DNA of 64,000 bases from Planctomycetaceae bacterium (GCA_041398825.1 JAWKTX010000005.1:1-64000); one strand, 5' to 3'; positions 8,828-19,087 are shown, counted from the first letter of the stretch. A program made the numbers and translations. Notes: generated from the letters alone by a model not told the origin.

Positions 8828-11800
8828 TCAACAGTCTTGTTCGCTGGGCGATTCGACAGACTCCGGCAATGAACACAATCATGCTGGCTGTGCTGGCCGT
8901 TGGTCTGCTGGCCGCCGTGTCGCTTCGCAGGGAAGTCTTTCCTCAGTTTGAAATCGAACGTATTCTGGTTTCGGTACCCTATCCGGGAGCCAGTCCTGAC
9001 GAAGTTGAAAGCGGCATCTGTCAAAAGATCGAAGAAGCCATCCGTTCGGTTGATGGAATCAAGAAGGTGACTTCTGTTGCCGCAGAAGGAGCTGGCAATG
9101 TCGTCATCGAAGTACGAACGGACGTCCCAAGCGTTCAGCGAGTACTGAGCGAAGTCCAGTCGCAGATCGATCGCATCCCGAGCTTTCCGGATCTGGCCGA
9201 AGAACCCGACGTACAGCAGGTGACCCTGCGCAACAAGGCCATTACGGTCGGGCTCATTCAGAATGAATCCGAAGCGGTCGATGCGGAACTTCAACTGCGG
9301 GAAGTTGCCGAACAGGTGCGCGACGACTTACTGCTGATCCAACAGATTTCGCAGGCGGACATCGTTGGAGAGAGGAAGTATCAGATTGATGTGGAGATTC
9401 CGGAAAAGACACTGCGGGAATATGGCCTGACCCTGACAGACGTCGCCCGTCGCCTCCGAATTCGCAATCTGGAACTGCCTGGAGGAACTCTTCGGGATCG
9501 CGGTGAAACCTATCTGTTGCGCGGTAAGGATAAACGCGTTCTCGGCGAACAGATCAAATCGATTCCGCTGATTACCCGCCCCGATGGAGTTGTCTTAACC
9601 GTGGCCGACCTTGGTGTGGTGAAGGACGAGTTTATCGACACCACATCCATCAGCCGCATCGATGGCAAACCTGGTCTGGCCATCGATGTGAGCGCATCCG
9701 CTCAGGAAGACCTTTTGTCCATGGCGGACGCGGTCAAGGACTATGTTCGTAATAAGAAACTGCCGGACGGATACAGTCTGACGACGTGGGGCGACAGCTC
9801 TGTAGAAGTTCGAGATCGGCTGGATCTGCTTCGTCGCAATGGGTTACAGGGGCTGATTCTTGTCTTTGTCATTCTGGCGTTGTTTCTGGAATTTCGCCTG
9901 GCCTTCTGGGTCGCACTGGGTATCCCCATTTCACTGCTCGGCGCCTGCGCGGTCCTGTGGCAGTTTGACCAGACGCTTAACATGTTGTCCCTGTTCTCCT
10001 TTCTCATCGCGCTTGGCATCGTGGTGGATGATGCCATTGTGATTGGCGAGAATATCTATTCGCATCGACAGATGGGCAAGTCAGCCATGCAGGCGGCCAT
10101 CGATGGCACTATTGAAGTTGTGCCATCCGTGACAACATCAATTGTGACGACCGTGTTCGCATTTATGCCGATGTTTTTTGTGACCGGCATCATGGGCAAG
10201 TTTTTTGCGGTGATGCCGCTGGCAGTGATTGCCATCCTGGTAATATCGCTTCTGGAAGCAACGTTCATTCTGCCCTGTCACCTGGCACATTCTCCCGGCA
10301 AACCATTTTTTCTGACAGCCGGGCTGAATCAGTTCACGAACGTAGTCCTGGACAGCTTTATTCGGCTGATCTACACGCCGCTGGTTCGTTTCAGTGTCAA
10401 CAACCCTGGTATCACCATCAGCAGTGCGATATCTCTTCTGATGCTGAGTGCAACACTGGTGATCAACGGCACCGTGCCGAGCATCTTCTTCCCGAAGCTG
10501 GATGCTCCTGAAGTGATCGGCAAAGTGGTATTTCCTGATGGTACGCCCAGCCGTTTTGCTGATGAAGCAACGCGCCGGATTGAGCAGGCGATGCTGGACC
10601 TCAACGCAAAGCACGCGGCAGATGGACAGCCGATTGCAAAAGCGATGCATCGAATGGTCGGTTACCTGAAAGAACAGGTTGGCCCCGGAGCTGGTCAGGT
10701 AACTGAGGGAAGCCATGTCGGCTCGGTGCATGTCCAGCTGGTCGACGGAGCAGAACGCCAGCAGACCAGCGAAGAGATTGTCAACGAATGGCGGAAAATG
10801 GTCGGGCCGATCGCTGGTGTGGAGACCCTCACGTTTGGTTCGCAGGCTCGTGGGCCGGGCGGTAAACCCATCGAATTCAAACTAATGGCACCGGCAACAC
10901 ATATGGAAGAACTGGAAGCTGCCGTGGAAGAAGCCAAATTGAAGCTTCGAACCTATCCGGGAGTTTTCGATGTTGAGGACGATTCGCGTCCGGGGAAATG
11001 GGAGTTGCAGCTGCGAGAAAAACCCGGTGCAGTGGCCATGGGCGTCCCGCTGGAAAGCATCGCCCGTACCGTCCGGGCATCCTACTACGGCGAAGAGGTC
11101 ATGCGGTTACAACGGGGGCGGCATGAAGTGAAACTCATGGTGCGCTACCCCGAGGAAGATCGCAAATCGCTGGCAAAGTTCTCGGACATTCGCGTGGATG
11201 ACGGAAGCGGTATCCAGCGGCCAATCACCGAACTTGCCGATGTCGAGGTGACTCGAGGCTATTCGGAGATCAATCGAATCGATCAGCGGCGATCAATCAC
11301 AATCTCGTGCGATATCGACGAGAAGAAAGCGAACGCAAAACTCATCATCAATGACCTGCAAAACGGAGCTGGTGGTGAATCCAAGGCAGCAAACAAGGAC
11401 CGTGCCGGAGAGACTGACGGCGATCCGTTGGCAAATGATGCTGAAGCCGGGTCCAACGCATTCATGCCCGCGTTGCTGAAAAAATACCCTCACATACGCG
11501 TTCGCTGGGAGGGCCAGCAGGAACAGGATACGGAATCCGTCCAGAGTCTGGGGCTGGGGTTTGTGATCGCTCTGATCGCGATGTTTGTTTTACTGACGGT
11601 GGAATTCACTTCATACATTCAGCCCCTGGTCGTGATGGCGGTTATCCCGTTCGGCATCGTCGGTGCGATTGTTGGTCACGCTGTCATGGGGCTGCCTCTC
11701 ACTCTGTTCAGCGTGCTCGGACTCGTCGCGCTGAGTGGGGTCGTGGTGAATGATTCCATCGTTCTGGTCGACTTCATCAACTCGCTGGTACGTTCCGGCG

Positions 11801-12060
11801 TTCCTGTTCACACAGCCGTCGTCGAAGCGGGCCAAAGACGGTTTCGTCCAGTGCTGCTGACGTCACTGACAACAGTTGCCGGATTAGCACCCATTCTTTC
11901 GGAGACGTCGTTTCAGGCCCAATTGGTCATTCCCATGGCGACCAGTCTCTGCTTCGGACTAATGACATCAACGATTCTTGTGCTGGTGCTTGTGCCGGTC
12001 TTTTACTCCGTCTACTCACGCGTTGTCGGAATGCGAACTCATGCTGTTGAAGCCGCTTAG
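8824..12060 (+). CDS. RND efflux transporter permease, cassette 2
   Basis: A 1078-residue RND pump. TM4 has the full VVDDAIVIGENI motif with both proton-relay acidic residues, unlike the Asp-Asn pump at 997. The second half has VVNDSIVLVDFIN. The periplasmic domain starts with EVFPQFEIERILVSVPYPGASPDEVE, a typical porter-domain start (only part is quoted for position). A charged Ala/Gly-rich insertion lies near residues 845-880. It is translationally coupled to the adaptor. Repeat copy 3 begins inside its stop codon. Confidence 0.92.
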   Translation: MINSLVRWAIRQTPAMNTIMLAVLAVGLLAAVSLRREVFPQFEIERILVSVPYPGASPDEVESGICQKIEEAIRSVDGIKKVTSVAAEGAGNVVIEVRTDVPSVQRVLSEVQSQIDRIPSFPDLAEEPDVQQVTLRNKAITVGLIQNESEAVDAELQLREVAEQVRDDLLLIQQISQADIVGERKYQIDVEIPEKTLREYGLTLTDVARRLRIRNLELPGGTLRDRGETYLLRGKDKRVLGEQIKSIPLITRPDGVVLTVADLGVVKDEFIDTTSISRIDGKPGLAIDVSASAQEDLLSMADAVKDYVRNKKLPDGYSLTTWGDSSVEVRDRLDLLRRNGLQGLILVFVILALFLEFRLAFWVALGIPISLLGACAVLWQFDQTLNMLSLFSFLIALGIVVDDAIVIGENIYSHRQMGKSAMQAAIDGTIEVVPSVTTSIVTTVFAFMPMFFVTGIMGKFFAVMPLAVIAILVISLLEATFILPCHLAHSPGKPFFLTAGLNQFTNVVLDSFIRLIYTPLVRFSVNNPGITISSAISLLMLSATLVINGTVPSIFFPKLDAPEVIGKVVFPDGTPSRFADEATRRIEQAMLDLNAKHAADGQPIAKAMHRMVGYLKEQVGPGAGQVTEGSHVGSVHVQLVDGAERQQTSEEIVNEWRKMVGPIAGVETLTFGSQARGPGGKPIEFKLMAPATHMEELEAAVEEAKLKLRTYPGVFDVEDDSRPGKWELQLREKPGAVAMGVPLESIARTVRASYYGEEVMRLQRGRHEVKLMVRYPEEDRKSLAKFSDIRVDDGSGIQRPITELADVEVTRGYSEINRIDQRRSITISCDIDEKKANAKLIINDLQNGAGGESKAANKDRAGETDGDPLANDAEAGSNAFMPALLKKYPHIRVRWEGQQEQDTESVQSLGLGFVIALIAMFVLLTVEFTSYIQPLVVMAVIPFGIVGAIVGHAVMGLPLTLFSVLGLVALSGVVVNDSIVLVDFINSLVRSGVPVHTAVVEAGQRRFRPVLLTSLTTVAGLAPILSETSFQAQLVIPMATSLCFGLMTSTILVLVLVPVFYSVYSRVVGMRTHAVEAA

Positions 12061-12157
12061 CTGTCCGCTGAAAATCAGGACAGGCTCGCAGCAGGACTGG
12101 AGGCCATCGTGTTTTCAGGTCTCCTGCTCGAGCCAGTCCCGTACTTCAACAGGCTGT
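12059..12157 (+). repeat. Dispersed ~98-bp inverted-repeat element, copy 3
   Basis: Starts AGCTGTCCGCTGAAAATC within the TAG stop of the pump gene and ends TTCAACAGGCTGTTAG. It matches the family throughout, with a few substitutions in the left arm. Confidence 0.85.
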
Positions 12158-12509
12158 TAGCATGATACTCAGGCTTTAATGCTACGGCCGAATTGGATGC
12201 ACGAATGTCGATGACCTTCGTGCCACAGCTCTGACAACAACGACCACCAGGCGGAGTCAGCCGGTTTAGTGGGAAGGGCAGTGATCCACCGGGCAGTCAT
12301 CCACCGAGCAGTGATTCACAGGCAAAGATTCACCAGGCGAATAGACTCGGGTGAACGTCTGACGTTCTTCGGGACTGCCGGACACACATGCACCGAAAGG
12401 ATCTCCTCAGGTGCGGCAAATGCTGGGCCAGCGACCCCGGGAATTCCTGATCACTGTTCAGATGATAATTCAGCAGAAGCCATCAGACTTGTCTTACAAA
12501 GACAACGGC
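12061..12509. other. Intergenic stretch with repeat 3 and a 15-nt tandem array
   Basis: Holds repeat copy 3 and a short tandem array at 12276-12335. No gene is supported; the open frame through the array encodes a simple RAVIH repeat and lacks a ribosome binding site. The two flanking genes converge here, but no clear T-tailed terminator is visible. Confidence 0.5.
12276..12335 (+). repeat. 15-nt tandem repeat, four units
   Basis: Units at 12276-12290, 12291-12305, 12306-12320 and 12321-12335 are variants of GGGCAGTGATCCACC; the fourth is the most diverged. Confidence 0.7.
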
Positions 12510-13820
12510 TTAATGACCGGCGTTCTTTAACTGGCGGTATTTTTCGCTGTATTTCTGGTACAGCTGTTTGTGTCGATCATTGAGATCCACTTTTCGCCCC
12601 TGTACCCAGGCCATGCTAACCTGTGTTTCGGTTTCCAGCGGATCGCCATCGCTGACGAACAGCGTTGCATCTTTGCCTTTCTCCAGGGATCCGACACGGT
12701 CCGCAACTTCAAGGATTTCAGCCGGCCAGATGGTGACTGAGCGGACGGCATCTTCGTAAGACAAACCGTACGCCGACGCAGTGGCGGCGTGATAAGCCAG
12801 GTTCCGTGTGTTCCAGGTTTCGGAACGTCCTGAACCAGAAATGCAGAATCGAACTCCGGCTTTCTGCAGTCTTGCGGGAAGAGTGTAAGCATCGTCATAG
12901 TCTTCGTGCCGACGCATGGGATTGCGATGAACGGCATCAATAATCACGGGCACATCGTGCTGTTTGAGTAGTTCCGCACACTGCTCTGCATCCGCCCCGC
13001 CAAAGATGATGAGTCGAACGTTTTCTGCGACCGCAAACGCCACGGCCGACTGAATCTCCAGTGCTCGATTTGCAGAGACCAGCATTGGGATACTTCGGTC
13101 CAGAACAGGCTCCATCGCTTCCAGCCGAATGTCGTAGGCCTGACTATCGGATCCAGCCAGCCTGGCTTTTTTCCACGCGCGGGCATCCTCAAACAGATCT
13201 TTGAGCTCTTTCAGCGGCGATTCGTCGGAGTTGCTTCGTGATGATCTTGACGACCCCATACGAGGCCAGTTCACCACCATCGCCGCGTTTGCTTTCAGGG
13301 TAAGATCTTCATACGTCCAGCCATCCAGCTGCAGCACCGACGCTTTCCCACTGACCAGGCCGCTCGAAGGCGCGCTCAGTGCAATGAGGACGCCATTGGA
13401 CCGAGTCACAGGTATCAGCTCGCTGTCGGGATTGACGGCAACGTTGGCGGTGACGTTGGGATTGATCCGACCAGCCTCGGCGTAGTCGTGCGTGGCTCGC
13501 ACTGCCCCGAATTCCGTCAGGCCAAGTTGCGAATGCGATTCAATCAGGCTGGGATAGACATGCCGGCCCTTCAAATCAATGACTTCCGCATCAGCCGGAA
13601 CATCCGGCGTTGTGCCAATCTCCGTGATCCGCCCGTTTTCAAAAACGATGCCTCCTTCGATGGGGGTCCCGACAATTGTATGGATAACACCATTGATCAG
13701 AGCGATCGGTTTCTTCTGCGGCGCACCAGGAATGACATCCGAAGCCAATACAGGCATGGTGCTTGCGACAAGTGCAAACAATGTCGCCAGAGATTGCAGA
13801 TTCCGTTGGAAGGCGTTCAT
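12510..13820 (-). CDS. Secreted amidohydrolase-like protein, metal site degenerate
   Basis: A 436-residue member of the amidohydrolase superfamily (imidazolonepropionase/dihydroorotase-like) with an N-terminal signal peptide (about residues 1-26, ending near LASDV). The beta-sandwich start (KPIALINGVIHTIVGTPIEGG) and the end (GSLEKGKDATLFVSDGDPLE) are typical. The usual HxH after PGLID reads PSLIESHSQ, keeping only one His, and the later His and Asp ligands are not evident, so it may be non-catalytic. I choose the ATG at 13820 over 14000 because the signal peptide starts there and the longer frame overlaps the next gene. It lies 130 nt downstream of the larger amidohydrolase gene on the same strand, probably one operon. 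Confidence 0.8.
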   Translation of the reverse strand: MNAFQRNLQSLATLFALVASTMPVLASDVIPGAPQKKPIALINGVIHTIVGTPIEGGIVFENGRITEIGTTPDVPADAEVIDLKGRHVYPSLIESHSQLGLTEFGAVRATHDYAEAGRINPNVTANVAVNPDSELIPVTRSNGVLIALSAPSSGLVSGKASVLQLDGWTYEDLTLKANAAMVVNWPRMGSSRSSRSNSDESPLKELKDLFEDARAWKKARLAGSDSQAYDIRLEAMEPVLDRSIPMLVSANRALEIQSAVAFAVAENVRLIIFGGADAEQCAELLKQHDVPVIIDAVHRNPMRRHEDYDDAYTLPARLQKAGVRFCISGSGRSETWNTRNLAYHAATASAYGLSYEDAVRSVTIWPAEILEVADRVGSLEKGKDATLFVSDGDPLETETQVSMAWVQGRKVDLNDRHKQLYQKYSEKYRQLKNAGH

Positions 13821-13950
13821 ATGAGCCACCATTTCAATAACTGGCTGTCGCTGGTAGATGGACGGACCGGGGTTCAGTTGCAGATTCGAAATACGAAAAC
13901 ACAGGTTTGTCGACGGTCGAAGTGCGAATTGCGACCGCAGGCGTGGCGAA

Positions 13951-16900
13951 TCACTCGCCGGCCTGTTCATCAAGCAGGCGCACTCGTTTCGAATAGTCAA
14001 TGTGTTGGCAGAATTCGTCGAAACGCGGCCAGAGATCGGATGGATCGCTTCCTTTCTCCTCCCCGGATCGCATTTTGTTTCCGGATTTCAGGATCTTCTG
14101 AATCAGAGTCGTTCGCATTTCGTGTGCGGCGTCGCGAAGCTGTTCGTCTTCTCGCCGGTGGAAGAATGGTCGGCCATCAATCCATGTCTGTTCACATCGG
14201 GAAAAGTTGGACAGCGGATCGGCATTCCAGACGACAAAGTCTGCATGCTTACCTGGTTCAAGTGATCCCACATACTGATCGATGCGAAGCTGCCTTGCTG
14301 GATTCAGAGTCACAAACTTGAGAGCTTCTTCACGTGAAACGCCACCATACTTGACTGCTTTCGCGGCTTCCTGATTCAGGTGCCTTGCCAGTTCGCCATC
14401 GTCAGAATTGAACGAAACCACGACGCCTGCACTGTGCATCAATGCGCCGGCGTAGGGAATAGCATCCTGCACTTCCATTTTGTAAGCCCACCAGTCTGAG
14501 AATGCCGATGCCATCGCACCGTGGCGTGCCATTGCGTCGGCCACTTTATAGCCTTCCAGGATGTGCTGGAATGTGCCAATGGTGATCTTGTATTCATCCA
14601 GAATGCGAATCAATGCAAGGATTTCATCCTGCCGGTAACTGTGGCAGTGAATCCACCTTTTGCCTTCGATGATCTCTCGCAACGCATCCAGTTCCAGATT
14701 GCGCCGGGGTGGAAGACCTCGACGTTCTTTCTGCCAGGCGTCCATTCTTGCCGCATAATCCCGCGTTGCCCGAAAAGCGTCCCGATAGATTTGCTCCACA
14801 CCCATTCGCGTTTGTGGATAGCGTCCGGTTGGTTCAGACCAGTTGCTTTGCTTGACGTTTTCACCCAGAGCAAACTTCACACCTTTGGGGGCTTCGGCGA
14901 ATTTCATTTGTTCGCCATTCATGCCCCAGCGAAGCTTGATCACCTGATTCTGACCACCGATCGGATTCGCAGAACCATGAAGGATGTTGGCCGCAGTCAC
15001 ACCACCTGCCAGTTGCCGGTAAATGGTGATATCGTCGCTGTCGATGAAGTCTCCGATGCGAACTTCACAGGTGATTGCCTGAGCACTTTCATTGACGCCA
15101 CCATCGGTCGCAGCATGGGAATGGCAATCGATCATGCCGGGCGAAATATGCATCCCGCGAACATCGTAGATCTCCGCGTTTTCGGGGATCTCCAGGCTCT
15201 GGCCAACCGCAACGATTTTGCCGCCGGACACCAGCAACGTACCATCTTCGATCATACCGGCCGGACCGCATGTCCAGATCGTCGCATGGACAAATGCAGC
15301 AAGCTTCGGCTGATCGGGGATCCCAGGCCGCCCGAATGCACCGAGAGGAAAGTTGACAGCGAACGCTGCAGACTCGTCCGACTTCTTCTGCTCGTCTGAC
15401 TTGCTGTCTCCGGACTCTTTTTCCGAAGAACCGTTCTCCCCGTCCTTTTCCGCGCCGGCTGATTCGCTCTTCGGTTCAACCAGACGGGCTGTCGCTGTTA
15501 CTTGACTTCCATTCGGCCAGGCCAGACTTCCCAGTGCCGCCGGTTGTTTCTTTCCTTCTCCGTTTCCGGTCACAACCAGTGTGAGACGCGTGACACCTTC
15601 GATCTGCCAGTCTTTTGCGTCAAACGTTCCGGTCAAAATCGAATCGGTGAACGAAACATTGGCAAGCGTCAGTACATCAGACGCAGACTTGTCCTTTCCG
15701 GATTTGTCTGAACTCTTCTCCGAAGTCTTGCCATCAGGATCACTGTCTTCCGGCTCCTTCGATTCTTGTGCCGCAACATTCTTGTCTGCTTCAGATGGTT
15801 GCTTGTCAGCTTCAGATGGCTGGCTGGTTTTGCTCTCTTCAACAATCTCTTTACGAGAGACCTTCGCCTTGACCCGGTTGCCATCCTGTTTCAGCTGGAT
15901 GAAAACTTTTTCAGGCATCTGATCGCTTCGACCCAGAGCAATTTCGTACTGGCCATCGATCTTCGTTTCCGGTTCCGTAGCGAAAGGAAATCGTTCACCC
16001 GCCACCCAGGTTTCGACGACTTTCGTTTTCTCGTCAAAGATGTCGCCGTCGGTAACTGTCAAGCTGGCCAGACGCCCCTTCTGAACCGTTCCCAGCTGAT
16101 CGCTGACTCCAAACATCTCAGCAGGTGTCGTTGTCAGAGCACGCAGCGCCGAGACGGGAGAAAGGCCGCGTTTGACAGCCTGACGAATGGACTTCAGAAA
16201 ATCATTCGAGCTGCTGAGCTGATCAGTGGAGAAGGCGAATGTGATTCCAGCCTGATCGACCCTTGCCGGATTTTCCGGCGCGAGATCCCAGTGCATGAGT
16301 GATTCCAGCGATACATCCTGCGCGGCTTCCACGCTTTCCACATTTGGCGCCGAAGGGAAAGCTACGGGCAGAATCACTGGCCGGCCCGTCGCCCGCACAT
16401 CATCCAGTCGTCGGTACTCTCGACCACTACCCCGAACGACGAGTTTCAAACCGAATTCGGCCGCAAACAGGTCTGCCCGCTGAAAGAACAGCTCGTCCGT
16501 TGTTTCAATAATCACCGGCATCGTGCCATTGATTGCAGGTTCAAGTGCCGCCAGGGCATCATTCACTTCGGGACGCGGCAGGGCCGGATCGGCATTCGCG
16601 GCAATCCACGCATCGCGATACCACTGTGCATCGTACATCGCCTGGCGAGCCAGCGCGACGGCTCCCATCGGGCTGTTGGGGTACCCGTTTCGACTGCGTC
16701 GGGAAATCGTCAGCTGCAGATGCTGGGCAACATTCGTCGCGATCAGCCGACGATTGACGTCGCCGGAATTCAGCGAAACTATCGCGCTTCGACCTCGAAT
16801 GATCCCGTCGGACGGAGCAACCAGTCTGGCCACAACGCCCTGCTTGCGAAGCGATGCCGCTGCAGTGACCTCTTCGACCTGACCAGCCACAGATAACTGC

Positions 16901-17310
16901 GGAACAATGTTGTTGTTCCAGTACCTTGCCGTCTTCATCAGAGCATCCGCTGAGACAGATTGTTCTGAATAGGCATCAATAAAGCCGGGATAAATCGTCC
17001 TGCCTGCTCCGTCAATCACTCGGGCATCGGACGGGATTGGCCCACCGCTAACGACGGACTCGATCTTGCCATCGCGAATCACAACCGTCGCGTGATCGAT
17101 GACCACTTCCGGGTTCACCACCACACGAGCCTGCGTGATCGCCCAGATGGCAGGAATATTGCTGTGTAGTCCCTCGACTTGTTCGGAACTGCGGTCCGCT
17201 CTGGACGTTGTGCAGAACCCGGCGATCAACACAGAAAGCAGGGCTGGTCGCAGCAGCGAAAAACGGTTGAATCTGATCTGCGAAGTACGAGCGACAGCGG
17301 GGCGGTACAT
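13951..17310 (-). CDS. Secreted two-domain amidohydrolase (degenerate plus intact)
   Basis: A 1119-residue exported protein with two amidohydrolase domains joined by a charged linker (about residues 490-640, rich in Glu, Lys, Ser and Asp). The N-terminal domain starts normally (ITQARVVVNPEVVIDHATV) but its metal motif is PGFIDAYSEQ, with both His lost. The C-terminal domain keeps PGMIDCHSHA, then WIHCHSY, TFQHILEGYK and FNSDDGE, that is HxH, His, His and Asp, so it should bind metal and hydrolyse an amide or peptide-like substrate. The ATG at 17310 has GGAGAG 5 nt upstream and is followed by a signal peptide (LLRPALLSVLIAGF). The fold duplication resembles exported amidohydrolases of Planctomycetes and Bacteroidetes. 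Substrate is unknown. Confidence 0.85.
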   Translation of the reverse strand: MYRPAVARTSQIRFNRFSLLRPALLSVLIAGFCTTSRADRSSEQVEGLHSNIPAIWAITQARVVVNPEVVIDHATVVIRDGKIESVVSGGPIPSDARVIDGAGRTIYPGFIDAYSEQSVSADALMKTARYWNNNIVPQLSVAGQVEEVTAAASLRKQGVVARLVAPSDGIIRGRSAIVSLNSGDVNRRLIATNVAQHLQLTISRRSRNGYPNSPMGAVALARQAMYDAQWYRDAWIAANADPALPRPEVNDALAALEPAINGTMPVIIETTDELFFQRADLFAAEFGLKLVVRGSGREYRRLDDVRATGRPVILPVAFPSAPNVESVEAAQDVSLESLMHWDLAPENPARVDQAGITFAFSTDQLSSSNDFLKSIRQAVKRGLSPVSALRALTTTPAEMFGVSDQLGTVQKGRLASLTVTDGDIFDEKTKVVETWVAGERFPFATEPETKIDGQYEIALGRSDQMPEKVFIQLKQDGNRVKAKVSRKEIVEESKTSQPSEADKQPSEADKNVAAQESKEPEDSDPDGKTSEKSSDKSGKDKSASDVLTLANVSFTDSILTGTFDAKDWQIEGVTRLTLVVTGNGEGKKQPAALGSLAWPNGSQVTATARLVEPKSESAGAEKDGENGSSEKESGDSKSDEQKKSDESAAFAVNFPLGAFGRPGIPDQPKLAAFVHATIWTCGPAGMIEDGTLLVSGGKIVAVGQSLEIPENAEIYDVRGMHISPGMIDCHSHAATDGGVNESAQAITCEVRIGDFIDSDDITIYRQLAGGVTAANILHGSANPIGGQNQVIKLRWGMNGEQMKFAEAPKGVKFALGENVKQSNWSEPTGRYPQTRMGVEQIYRDAFRATRDYAARMDAWQKERRGLPPRRNLELDALREIIEGKRWIHCHSYRQDEILALIRILDEYKITIGTFQHILEGYKVADAMARHGAMASAFSDWWAYKMEVQDAIPYAGALMHSAGVVVSFNSDDGELARHLNQEAAKAVKYGGVSREEALKFVTLNPARQLRIDQYVGSLEPGKHADFVVWNADPLSNFSRCEQTWIDGRPFFHRREDEQLRDAAHEMRTTLIQKILKSGNKMRSGEEKGSDPSDLWPRFDEFCQHIDYSKRVRLLDEQAGE

Positions 17311-17464
17311 CAAAGCTCTCCGAGAGAAAGCTGGTTCGCGGGCGGTTGAGCCGATCAAGCTACCCGCTTTTGCCTGCTTTTCCAGAGTTGACGCCTATTC
17401 AAAACCGCTTTTTCGGTAATTACGATAAATGTGGCGGATGGGCAAGACAGAGGAAATAACAGAG

Positions 17465-19087
17465 TTAAAGCGCAACGGACTCATCGGGCGAGTGTTGAAC
17501 AGAGGTCCACGACAAATCAAATCGCGCAAGGTATTTCCGCAGCCGGTCCGCATCGTTGGTACTGGTTCGCGACAGTCGGGAGACATTAAAAAGAGCCCTT
17601 CCTGCCTCAGACAGCGAGGAACACCTGCGACACGTTTCGATCACCATCACCAACTGAGCCTGGTCGAATCGGTCGATTGATTCAATCTGTTCCCTGCTGA
17701 GAACAGATGACAGAAGATTGTCCGTCGGTGGCGAAGCTGTCCCGGACACCTGCCAATGCGCCTGCAACCGAAGGATCTCAGATTCGACTTCTTCTGTTCC
17801 GATGCGACCGCCGCTGGCAAACGTGGCCATTCTGGTAACCGCCGCACCAAGATCCCGAAAATTCCCCGTCCATTCAGCCGACGGGCTGGTTGCAAATCGC
17901 AGCAGCCTTCCCCTCGCTTCGCGAGTCATACTGACCTTGCGACCGCGGGAAGAACTGATCTGGTCCAGTTCAAAATCCAGGTTGGGTTCGATGTCTTCCG
18001 GACGGCTGGCCAGTCCGGGCAACTGGAATGTCCATAGATTGATCCGAGCGAACAAATCTTCACGAAACGCTCCTGCCTGCACCAGTCGAGGCAGGTTTCG
18101 GTTTGTGCCGGCGATTAACTGGAAGTTGCTTTCGACTTCGCAGTCTGAACCAACGGGAAGGAACCGACGCTCTTCAACAGCCCGCAGCAGCATGGCCTGC
18201 TCATCTAGACCAAGCTCACCGATCTCATCCAGAAACAGCAGCCCTTTGTCGGCATTCTTCAGCAACCCCTTTCGACTCATTGATGCGCCAGTAAACGCAC
18301 CCTTGATGTGGCCAAAAAGAGTCGACATGGCCTGGTCCCCTCTCAACGTAGCACAGTTGATTTCGACAAACGAACCGCTGATCTGCTCACGTCGTCTCTT
18401 GAGCTCATAGATTCGGCGAGCCAGTTGAGTTTTTCCCGCACCCGTTGGACCGGCCAGCAAAATTGGCGCAGTACTGGCGATCGCAACGCGTTCCAGCTGT
18501 TCGATCAATTGGTTGAAAGCCGTATTTCGTGTCGCGATGCCTGACTTCAGAAAATCTGAACCTTCACGCCGTTCGTCCGCGAATCGGGTCGCCAGCTTAT
18601 CGTAACGCGAAAGATCCAGATCGATCACCCGGTACGTTCCGGGGCTGTAATCGGCATCGCGTTTCGCAGGCGATCCCTGAAGCAGCCTCCCGGGCAGATG
18701 TCGCGTTTCCGTTAGAAGGAACAAACAAATCTGCTGGACGTGCGAACCCGTTGTGATGTTGATCAGATAATCGTTCTCGTCGGTGTGGAACTCATAAGCC
18801 CTCGCAAAATCATGCAGCCTCCCAAACACCTCCTCGAAGTCCCAGGGATCTTTGAAGTCAATGGGTCGCAGGAACACCTTTGTCTGAGGGGAGACAATGG
18901 CGATGTCCTCCCGAACCTGCTCCGCCAGAGATCGCTGTGTTCCAGGGTGAAGCAGTTCCAGCCGATGAACGGGCAGGTCTGGCTGCTGACAGATGGCGAT
19001 GGTGGGCCTCCATCGCTTCCAGCGTTTTGCCTGCCCGCCCCTGTCCAGCTGAGTCCCCAGAATTCCGATCACCACATTCTGTTTCAT
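17465..19087 (-). CDS. rtcR: RtcR, sigma-54 activator of the RNA-repair operon
   Basis: A 540-residue protein that lines up end to end with E. coli RtcR as I recall it (RWxKWRPT, LELLH, NPWDFEEV-like, HDFARGYEF-like, LINITTGSHV, DLDLSRY, SGIATRN). Residues about 1-180 form the CARF-type ligand domain. The AAA+ domain has Walker A GPTGAGKT (213-220), the sigma-54 contact loop GAFTGA (263-268) and Walker B LLFLDE (283-288). The C-terminal region carries the helix-turn-helix (SEAGRALFNVSR). RtcR activates rtcBA when its CARF domain senses an RNA-derived signal. I choose the ATG at 19087 because it matches the family N-terminus. The gene is divergent from rtcB. Confidence 0.93.
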   Translation of the reverse strand: MKQNVVIGILGTQLDRGGQAKRWKRWRPTIAICQQPDLPVHRLELLHPGTQRSLAEQVREDIAIVSPQTKVFLRPIDFKDPWDFEEVFGRLHDFARAYEFHTDENDYLINITTGSHVQQICLFLLTETRHLPGRLLQGSPAKRDADYSPGTYRVIDLDLSRYDKLATRFADERREGSDFLKSGIATRNTAFNQLIEQLERVAIASTAPILLAGPTGAGKTQLARRIYELKRRREQISGSFVEINCATLRGDQAMSTLFGHIKGAFTGASMSRKGLLKNADKGLLFLDEIGELGLDEQAMLLRAVEERRFLPVGSDCEVESNFQLIAGTNRNLPRLVQAGAFREDLFARINLWTFQLPGLASRPEDIEPNLDFELDQISSSRGRKVSMTREARGRLLRFATSPSAEWTGNFRDLGAAVTRMATFASGGRIGTEEVESEILRLQAHWQVSGTASPPTDNLLSSVLSREQIESIDRFDQAQLVMVIETCRRCSSLSEAGRALFNVSRLSRTSTNDADRLRKYLARFDLSWTSVQHSPDESVAL

